37,717 nucleotides of DNA from Nostoc desertorum CM1-VF14 (lineage in GTDB: Bacteria > Cyanobacteriota > Cyanobacteriia > Cyanobacteriales > Nostocaceae), in NCBI GenBank assembly GCA_019359245.1, contig JAHHHR010000072.1:1-37717 (forward strand). The letters are read 5' to 3'. Position 1 is the stretch's first letter. Every line of letters begins with the position of its first letter. Both the position numbers and the translations under genes were made by a program. Below the pieces are notes generated by a model that was not told where the DNA came from, did no database searches, and was given only the letters and a program-made list of their open reading frames with translations. This document shows, piece by piece, positions 32,237 through 37,717 of the stretch.

Positions 32237-32740
32237 TTTGGGTTTTATAGAGGCGATGCCTGACGACGAGTTGCTGCTTGGACGCGCAGCGTAAAAATTG
32301 AGCTAATTAATAATGTACTCTATATCAAGGATTGCATTGAGGCAATGTGCTATCATTACAGGCTCCTGCCCGTCTATGCTCGAACTCAAAGCCTTACCAT
32401 TCCGTTTTTTTACACAAACTGTCGAGTAAAAACAGCGATCGCTCCACCTCTGAACTCAAATTGTCGCGTTAAAAAGGGCGTAGGCGTAACCCGTCAGAGA
32501 CATCCCTTGCAATCACCACCATAAAAGAGATCAAATCTCTTGAGTCTGTGTAGGCGGGCTTCCTTTATATAGCCGCGATTTCTAACCATCGGATATGTTT
32601 ACTTCAAATAATAGGTGCGATCGCGGCAAAATATCTAAATTTTTGTATTTGATTTTAATATTATTGTGTGATCCTATGTAATTTGATGGCTATAGCTTTC
32701 CATATTGCCCAGCTTATATCCAAAATTCTTGTGTATAAAT
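32237..32740. other. Divergent intergenic region between the ROCO gene and the FAD monooxygenase gene
   Basis: No gene. It must contain promoters in both directions. Palindromic-repeat relics are at about 32252-32292 (AGGCGATGCCTGACGACGAG start) and 32476-32503 (GGGCGTAGGCGTAACCCGTC start). Between them are two related copies of a CAAAYTGTCG motif (about 32416-32425 and 32457-32466). The 3' 100 bases are AT-rich. Confidence 0.5.
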
Positions 32741-34333
32741 ATGCCAGAAACTAACTCAAGTCCTAATATACATACAAACACATCAACCAAAGCTGATAAC
32801 TTAGCTGCATCTGTTATCTCCTCTTCTACTACTCAAGAAATCTACGATGTTGTAGTGGTTGGCGCTGGTCCTGTTGGGTTAGCAACTGCCATTGGCTTAC
32901 GTAAACGTGGTATTGAAAATGTCCTTGTCATCGATCAAACTCGCGCCTTTCGTCAAGTTGGACAAACAGTGGATCTTCTCCCTAATGGATTAAAATCTCT
33001 CAAATATTTAGATTCTAACGCTTACGAAGAAGTTAAAAATATTGGACTGGCTTTATTGAATCCCAAGCAGTCTAATGGCCAGAAAACTGTTGAACCTATT
33101 CAAGGGCAACAACCTCCAAAGGCTCCACCCCAATGGGTTTACAAAAATTTGCAGGGGAAGATAATTCAGTCAATTTCACTCAGTTTTGATGAATGGTTTC
33201 AAGATTATGGCGAGGGTCGAGTATCAATTTCTTGGTACAATTTGCAGACAACCCTCAGACAACTCTTTCCAGAAGACCGAGTTAAAGCTAATCACCGTTG
33301 TATTAATGTTATGAATGAGCCGGAAAACGGTTGTGTCCGCATAGATTGTGTATCTGACACCCAAACAGAGTCCAACCCATATGCATATTGGGCAGATGGG
33401 CAAAAAGATAATGATATGCAGCCTCAAAACTCAGATATTGCCACCCAAGAAACCGCAACAAAATCGATTAGAGCTAAACTAATTGTTGCAGCAGACGGGA
33501 TGAATTCTACAGTTCGTAGGCTGCTTTATACAGATACTCAATATCATGATTTTGCCAGACCTGAATACTCTGGGTTTACAGCTATATTTTGTAGAGAAAT
33601 AACTGAGGTAGCAAAGGAACTATGGGCAAAACTAGAAGAAGATTTTTTTCAAGGCTCACGAGTTGTAACAATCACTAATGATGGAATATCAGGAAATTCT
33701 GTTATTATAAATAACACCAGTATGATGTTATTTCGCAGACCAACTGGTGAACTTGGGTACATAATACATCTTGCTTTGCCTTTAGAATCGTTGCAAGGAA
33801 AGTCAGAAAGTTCTTTAATTAACTTAGCTCTCCAGGAGTTAGAGAAAGCAGGCTTTCCTGATTCGCTCAAGCAATTAGTGCGTATATCTCCTCCTGCCAA
33901 GATGCAGCAGCGTTCATACTACATTCACCGCGCTACCATTTCGGATTCTCTACAAGTTTCTAACCCAACTGATCTCAATACTGAAGCTGATCCTGCGAAA
34001 ATTCTACCAGCTTGGAGCGTAGGGCGAATCGTGTTAGTTGGCGATGCAGCACATGGAATGCCTCCCTTCATGGCTCAAGGAGCTAATCAAGGATTTGAGG
34101 ATGCACTAATAGTTACAACACTCATTGCTAAAATTGCTGAGAATAATAACTGGGATGATCTGCAAGCTATAGCCAAAGCCTTCGAGAAATATGAGTGTCT
34201 TCGTCGCCCATTGATAGCATACGTCCAACAGGCAACATTAAAGCGATCGCCCCCCTCGTCAGACAAAGAGTCGCAGGAGTACAGCCAACAGGTGTATTCC
34301 CGCAATTTTGCTCAAGTAATAGAGGCGCTGTAG
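32741..34333 (+). CDS. FAD-dependent aromatic-ring-type monooxygenase
   Basis: A 530-residue flavoprotein of the PHBH/FAD_binding_3 class. The start is ATG 32741 (MPETNSSPN); the frame is open 12 codons earlier, from a TTG, without support. The FAD ADP-binding fold is VVVGAGPVGLATAIGLRKRG (about 38-57, GxGxxG Gly41/43/46). The DG motif is IVAADGMNSTVRRL. The FAD-ribityl GD motif is GRIVLVGDAAHGMPPFMAQG with Asp435, followed by ANQGFEDA. Such enzymes use NAD(P)H and O2 to hydroxylate or epoxidise aromatic, polyketide or terpenoid substrates. The roughly 35-residue Ser/Thr-rich N-terminal extension before the FAD fold and the insertion at about 205-245 are longer than in typical members. Substrate unknown; it stands as a single gene. 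Confidence 0.92.
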   Translation: MPETNSSPNIHTNTSTKADNLAASVISSSTTQEIYDVVVVGAGPVGLATAIGLRKRGIENVLVIDQTRAFRQVGQTVDLLPNGLKSLKYLDSNAYEEVKNIGLALLNPKQSNGQKTVEPIQGQQPPKAPPQWVYKNLQGKIIQSISLSFDEWFQDYGEGRVSISWYNLQTTLRQLFPEDRVKANHRCINVMNEPENGCVRIDCVSDTQTESNPYAYWADGQKDNDMQPQNSDIATQETATKSIRAKLIVAADGMNSTVRRLLYTDTQYHDFARPEYSGFTAIFCREITEVAKELWAKLEEDFFQGSRVVTITNDGISGNSVIINNTSMMLFRRPTGELGYIIHLALPLESLQGKSESSLINLALQELEKAGFPDSLKQLVRISPPAKMQQRSYYIHRATISDSLQVSNPTDLNTEADPAKILPAWSVGRIVLVGDAAHGMPPFMAQGANQGFEDALIVTTLIAKIAENNNWDDLQAIAKAFEKYECLRRPLIAYVQQATLKRSPPSSDKESQEYSQQVYSRNFAQVIEAL

Positions 34334-34423
34334 TTTACCGTCTGTGAAAAATTTTTATTACAATGCAGATGTCCACTAGGCGGCGTGCTGTCTATCCACC
34401 CACGTAAATCCAGAAGATAATCG

Positions 34424-35467
34424 ATGAGTAATCAACTACAAGACTACGATCCTAGCGGCATAGGTGAAGTAAATGGCAACCTCTTAGGTTTGCCCTGCGA
34501 TTATGAGTCTGCAAACCTGATTGTCTTTGGTGTGCCGTGGGAAGTCACTGTTTCTTATGGCGCAGGCACAGCTAACGGCCCACAACGAATTCTCGATGCT
34601 TCGACTCAATTAGATTTATTCGATTTCGATAACCCTAATGGTTGGAAGCAGGGAATTTTCATGGTAGAAATTCCCCAAGATATTTTAGAAAAAAATACAT
34701 ACTACCGCGCCTTGGCAGCACAAATAATTGAGCGATTAGCCCAAGGTAAACAACTCTCAGATACACCAGATTTAACACCTGTCCTCACAGAAATTAATCA
34801 AGTTTGCCAACAGGTAAATCAATGGCTATTTGAAAATTGTCAAGAAGCAATTAACAAGGGTAAGCGAGTTGCAGTTATTGGAGGAGATCATAGTTCGCCG
34901 TTAGGTTATTTCCAAGCATTAGCGGCTAAGTATGCAAACTATGGCATTTTGCACCTTGATGCCCACGCAGATTTACGCGATGCCTATGAGGGATTTGAGT
35001 TTTCTCATGCGTCTATTATGTTTAATGCAATGAAAATACCGCAAATTTCCAAGCTAGTGCAGGTGGGTTTGCGTGATATTAGTCATAATGAAGTGCAAAT
35101 GATTGACGAATCTGACAGTCGCATTATTGCTTATTATGACCCAGCCATTAAACAAAAGCTTTACTCTGGAACAACTTGGATTGATTTATGCCGAGAAATT
35201 ATTAGTCATTTACCAGAGTCTGTTTACATTAGCTTTGATGCAGATGGTTTAGATCCAAAACTCTGTCCAAGTACAGGTACTCCTGTTCCAGGTGGACTGG
35301 AATTAGAGCAAGCATTTTGTCTGTTCCGGGAATTAGTCAATAGTGGGAGAAAAATTATTGGCTTTGATATTTGCGAAGTTGGTGATGCTGAGTGGGATGG
35401 TAATGTCGGGGCGCGGGTAGTTTACAAGCTGGCAAATTTGATGGATTTATCTCAGCAAAAAATATAG
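34424..35467 (+). CDS. Ureohydrolase (arginase/agmatinase family)
   Basis: A 347-residue manganese (or nickel) hydrolase of guanidino compounds. All six metal ligands are visible: His156 in GGDHS, Asp179/His181/Asp183 in LDAHADLRD, and Asp272/Asp274 in SFDADGLDP. The N-terminal roughly 120 residues are longer than in E. coli agmatinase and contain a helical insertion (TPVLTEINQVCQQVNQWLFE). Cyanobacteria carry several such enzymes; one (Sll1077-type, GdmH) hydrolyses free guanidine, others are called agmatinases. I cannot assign the substrate from the sequence. The ATG at 34424 gives a family-like start. It may be cotranscribed with the flavin monooxygenase gene 90 bases upstream, but functional linkage is not evident. 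Confidence 0.9.
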   Translation: MSNQLQDYDPSGIGEVNGNLLGLPCDYESANLIVFGVPWEVTVSYGAGTANGPQRILDASTQLDLFDFDNPNGWKQGIFMVEIPQDILEKNTYYRALAAQIIERLAQGKQLSDTPDLTPVLTEINQVCQQVNQWLFENCQEAINKGKRVAVIGGDHSSPLGYFQALAAKYANYGILHLDAHADLRDAYEGFEFSHASIMFNAMKIPQISKLVQVGLRDISHNEVQMIDESDSRIIAYYDPAIKQKLYSGTTWIDLCREIISHLPESVYISFDADGLDPKLCPSTGTPVPGGLELEQAFCLFRELVNSGRKIIGFDICEVGDAEWDGNVGARVVYKLANLMDLSQQKI

Positions 35468-35503
35468 CGGTTCCCACTCAGATGCAGTACCAGATCATAT
35501 CAC

Positions 35504-35543
35504 AATTTAGTAGGGGCACGGCATACCGTGCCCCTACTAAATT
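35504..35543. repeat. Perfect 18-bp-arm palindrome
   Basis: AATTTAGTAGGGGCACGG (35504-35521) pairs perfectly with 35526-35543 around CATA. GTAGGGGCACGGC(A/T)TGCCGTGCCCCTAC-type elements are frequent between cyanobacterial genes. It lies between the ureohydrolase and DUF938 genes. It could act as a terminator-like hairpin, but no T tract follows. Confidence 0.9.
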
Positions 35544-35578
35544 GTTAGAGTGAAATCAGGTATTTAAAATCGATACGG

Positions 35579-36232
35579 ATGACATTACAAGACGCACGAC
35601 AATACGCACCAGCAACCGATCGCAATCGTGAACCAATTCTAGAAGTACTTTCACAAGTATTGCCTGGGAATGGGACGATTTTAGAAATCGCCAGTGGTAC
35701 TGGTGAACACGCAGTCTTTTTTGCATCCAGACTTAGAGATTGTATGTGGTTACCAACAGATATAGATCCACAAAGAAGAGCCAGCATTATTGCATGGACT
35801 GAACACTTTAAATGTAATAATATCTATCCACCGCTTGAGCTTGATGTTAGAGAACCAGTTTGGGCAGTGGAGGAGGGGGCAGTAACCCAGTGGCTGAATA
35901 CCTCGCCAATCATTGCCATCGTCAACATCAATATGATTCACATTTCACCTTGGTCAGCTTGTCTGGGGTTAATGGCAGGGGCAGCTCGTATTCTAAAAGC
36001 AGGAGGCATCCTCTATTTGTATGGGCCCTTCAAACAAGGTGGAGAACATACAGCACCGAGTAATGCGGCTTTTGACAAATCTTTACGTGCCCAAAACCCA
36101 GAGTGGGGTATACGTAACTTGGATGATGTTGTAGCAGTAGCTAGTGCCCAAAATTTCATCTTGAAACAAACTTACCAAATGCCAGCTAATAATCTTTCAG
36201 TTGTGTTTCAACGTTCTGCTAATTTAGAATAA
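35579..36232 (+). CDS. DUF938 family SAM-dependent methyltransferase-like protein
   Basis: A 217-residue protein with the DUF938/METTL26-like layout. The N-terminal DARQYAPATDRNREPILEVL is family-diagnostic, followed by motif I TILEIASGTGEHAVFFASRL (about 33-52), the acidic TDIDPQRR (about 61-68), NINMIHISPW at the motif IV position, and the GGILYLYGPFKQGG and NPEWGIRNLDDV blocks. The fold binds SAM; the substrate has not been established for the family. The length is normal. The ATG at 35579 precedes the conserved N terminus directly. It is separated from the ureohydrolase gene by a palindromic repeat and is probably transcribed on its own. Confidence 0.92.
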   Translation: MTLQDARQYAPATDRNREPILEVLSQVLPGNGTILEIASGTGEHAVFFASRLRDCMWLPTDIDPQRRASIIAWTEHFKCNNIYPPLELDVREPVWAVEEGAVTQWLNTSPIIAIVNINMIHISPWSACLGLMAGAARILKAGGILYLYGPFKQGGEHTAPSNAAFDKSLRAQNPEWGIRNLDDVVAVASAQNFILKQTYQMPANNLSVVFQRSANLE

Positions 36233-36244
36233 TTCCTCAAAGGG

Positions 36245-36510
36245 TCAGTTAGCGGACTCGAAACGTTAATCAGAGTTGAGCGTCTGGATGATCTTGGCAA
36301 CTTGAGCGGAGCCGGAGACGCTCCGCCACCGGGGTATCAAAACCTTTGTGGTTGGCTTGGGTGGGAGAAGAAATACCGACCTTAGAAGAAGTTTGGCAAC
36401 TTTACTTGGGTTGCTTTACTGTTGACCACTGGTATCGTTTTTTGAAACAACGCTTAAACTGGACACTTCTTAAGTTCAGTACCCTAAAGCTTTGTGACCG
36501 TTGGAGGTGT
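36245..36510 (+). pseudogene. Transposase fragment with a repeat insertion and frameshift
   Basis: Two frames join to give a transposase-like text: VSGLETLIRVERLDDLGNLS (about 36248-36307), then after a shift KPLWLAWVGEEIPTLEEVWQ, LYLGCFTVDHWYRFLKQRLN and WTLLKFSTLKLCDRW (about 36340-36498). The HWYRFLKQRLNWTLLK block is the C-terminal signature of a DDE-type transposase common in Nostoc. Between the two frames lies a palindromic repeat (36306-36326 region). The catalytic N-terminal part is absent. It ends at the junction with the flavodoxin fragment on the other strand. Confidence 0.75.
36306..36326. repeat. Palindromic repeat in the transposase remnant
   Basis: GCGGAG (36306-36311) pairs with CTCCGC (36321-36326) around CCGGAGACG. 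The segment breaks the transposase reading frame. Confidence 0.6.
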
Positions 36511-36701
36511 ACAGGGAAACCAACAATGACAGCATCACTGGCGATTACATCATCTTCAGTAACATCTTCAGCAAATTTTACCTGCACTTCAGTACCTAAA
36601 ACTGATGTCACACCAGAAGCGATCGCTTCTGCCATTTTCTCGGTATTGCCGTAATCTGTACATTTGTTGAAGTTGACAGCTGGTTGTGCATCAAATCGCA
36701 T
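36505..36701 (-). pseudogene. Flavodoxin-fold (WrbA/NADPH-dependent reductase-like) fragment
   Basis: The - strand reads YGNTEKMAEAIASGVTSVLG, then TEVQVKFAEDVTEDDVIASD and AVIVGFPVHL. This is the N-terminal half of a flavodoxin-like domain: the FMN-phosphate loop is half-preserved (TDYGNTEKM), with the second strand and the GFPVH flavin loop. The first strand (normally KILIVYYS-like) is replaced by RFDAQPAVNFNKC. The rest of the domain after GFPVHL is cut off at the transposase fragment. It lies 10 bases after the dienelactone hydrolase gene on the same strand and was probably its operon partner before disruption. Confidence 0.75.
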
Positions 36702-36711
36702 TTAAGCCCCG

Positions 36712-37413
36712 CTACCCTAAATACTGTTTTAAAAACGCCAATGTGCGATCGCCCGCTAATTCTGCGGCTTCTTGGCGATAAGCGGAACTACCCACGCGAC
36801 TAAACCCGTGACTCACTCCTTCATAGCAATAGATTGTTACCAAGGGGTTGTCTTTCAATGCTTGCTGAATGGTCGCTTGAGCGCTTGGTGACACAAACTC
36901 GTCATTTCCACTCAGATGCAATATCAGCGGTTTCTGAATCTTTGTCGCCTCTGCTAAATTCTTGTCAATTTCAACACCGTAGTAACTAACGTTGGCATCC
37001 GCATCAGTACGTGTTGCCATGAAATATGCCAGTTTACCACCCATACAAAAGCCCACACTGCCGACCTTGCCTGTGCTGCTGGGATACTGCCGTAGAAAAG
37101 ACAGGGTTGCCTTTAGGTCTTCTACGCCGCTATCGACATCAAACGCTTGGAGTAGCTCAACGGCTTTAGCCCACTGATCCTTATCGTCAGCATCAAGTTG
37201 CACATTGGGTTCCAGTCGCCAATATAAATCTGGCACGATCACCAAATAGCCTACCTTAGCATAATCATCGGCAATCTGTCGCATAGTATTATTGACCCCA
37301 AGAATTTCTTGAATCAGCACAATTCCTGCACGAGGCTGAGTACTGGGTGCTGCTAGATAGGCGCTAAAACTGCCCCCGGACAAGGCTGGAATGGTTACAT
37401 TTTGAGTTGTCAT
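36712..37413 (-). CDS. Dienelactone hydrolase family protein
   Basis: A 233-residue alpha/beta hydrolase. The residues aligned with classical dienelactone hydrolase are at family positions: Glu36 (LIQEILGVN), nucleophile Cys123 in GFCMGG, Asp171 (SGNDEFV) and His202 (SHGFSR). These are the same numbers as in the Pseudomonas enzyme. DLH opens the lactone of chlorocatechol breakdown intermediates; most cyanobacterial homologues probably act on other esters or lactones and their substrates are unknown. No signal peptide, so cytosolic. The ATG at 37413 begins MTTQNVTIPALSGG, with AAAGGA six bases upstream. It precedes a broken flavodoxin-like gene. Confidence 0.93.
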   Translation of the reverse strand: MTTQNVTIPALSGGSFSAYLAAPSTQPRAGIVLIQEILGVNNTMRQIADDYAKVGYLVIVPDLYWRLEPNVQLDADDKDQWAKAVELLQAFDVDSGVEDLKATLSFLRQYPSSTGKVGSVGFCMGGKLAYFMATRTDADANVSYYGVEIDKNLAEATKIQKPLILHLSGNDEFVSPSAQATIQQALKDNPLVTIYCYEGVSHGFSRVGSSAYRQEAAELAGDRTLAFLKQYLG

Positions 37414-37717
37414 GATGTCCTTTCTTTTTAAGAATTTGCTATTTAGACTTTGACCAAATCAAACAACGTTGCTGAATGCAAGTATGAAGCGATCGCCTTA
37501 CCCGGGGGGGCTTTGCCCATCGCCAGTGCCACTGGTTTTGAGGCAGGAGGCAGATGAATAATTTGATTTGTGAATCCTTGGTTCTGTACTTCATTTCTGT
37601 ACGTTCGCTCATTTTTGAAGGTAAGAGGAATTAATACCTTACTGTGTAAGGTTTCAAGGTGTTTGTGGATCTGATAGCGGTGATACCATGTAATACTTGG
37701 ATCAGAGTTTGTCAGTC
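37414..37717. other. Window end: promoter region and repeats, no gene seen
   Basis: The first part should hold the DLH promoter. A palindromic repeat with outer arms GCGAT/ATCGC lies at 37489-37523, followed by GGCAGGAGGCAG (about 37542-37553). The last 150 bases show no frame that I can assign. Confidence 0.5.

Overview
The window looks like a chromosomal segment of a filamentous, probably heterocyst-forming (Nostocales) cyanobacterium. The evidence is the density of HIP1 octamers (GCGATCGC) in genes on both strands, the Nostoc-style intergenic repeats (G-rich and pyrimidine-rich short tandem repeats, and palindromic elements of the GCGATGCCTGCGGCGGGC type), and gene families typical of that group: a hybrid kinase with three receiver domains, a Ser/Thr kinase with an extracytoplasmic tail, an RRM-type RNA-binding protein, pentapeptide-repeat remnants and a ROCO/TIR pair. 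No rRNA, tRNA or CRISPR array was seen.

Layout. 0-1.5 kb: an aminotransferase pseudogene that has lost its PLP-lysine region, then a GNAT acetyltransferase. 1.85-6.3 kb (+): a sulfatase cassette made of an exported formylglycine-generating enzyme, an exported arylsulfatase with the CxPxR target motif, and a BASS-family transporter. 6.3-11 kb: a decayed zone with pieces of pentapeptide-repeat, DUF1348 and SDR genes cut by palindromic repeats, between an intact methyltransferase (-) and two secreted proteins of unknown function. 11-14.5 kb: RNA-binding protein, CysQ-like phosphatase and PfkB-type kinase (all -), then rsmI (+). 15.1-17.2 kb: a GlsB/YeaQ stress membrane protein, a tandem YflT-like stress protein and a small conserved-looking protein. 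17.4-21.1 kb: a 1214-residue CHASE3-HAMP-GAF-histidine kinase with three receivers. 21.5-22.1 kb: a secreted protein with a PEP-CTERM-like tail. 22.5-23.5 kb (-): PRPP synthetase with a clear terminator. 24.3-26.7 kb (+): Ser/Thr kinase overlapping bioD by one base. 26.9-28.2 kb (-): a SLOG/TIGR00725 protein and a DUF6174 protein. 28.3-32.2 kb (-): a TIR-domain protein and an LRR-Roc-COR GTPase. 32.7-36.2 kb (+): FAD monooxygenase, ureohydrolase and DUF938 methyltransferase-like protein. 36.2-37.4 kb: broken transposase and flavodoxin fragments and an intact dienelactone hydrolase (-).

The best candidate for an under-described system is the ROCO/TIR pair at 28.3-32.2 kb. An 11-repeat LRR sensor, three of whose units are identical in DNA, is linked to a Roc-COR GTPase. 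It lies 36 bases upstream of a TIR protein that keeps the probable catalytic glutamate. The TIR protein carries an extra AT-rich N-terminal half that resembles a nucleoside-deoxyribosyltransferase-like fold with its catalytic glutamate replaced by lysine. By analogy with NLR-type immune receptors I infer an abortive-infection or stress-death switch; this has not been shown.

A second theme is repeat mobility inside genes. One palindromic repeat sits in frame inside the FGE gene and is tolerated. Another introduces a stop in a DUF1348 gene, one ends a pentapeptide gene, and one breaks the reading frame of a transposase.
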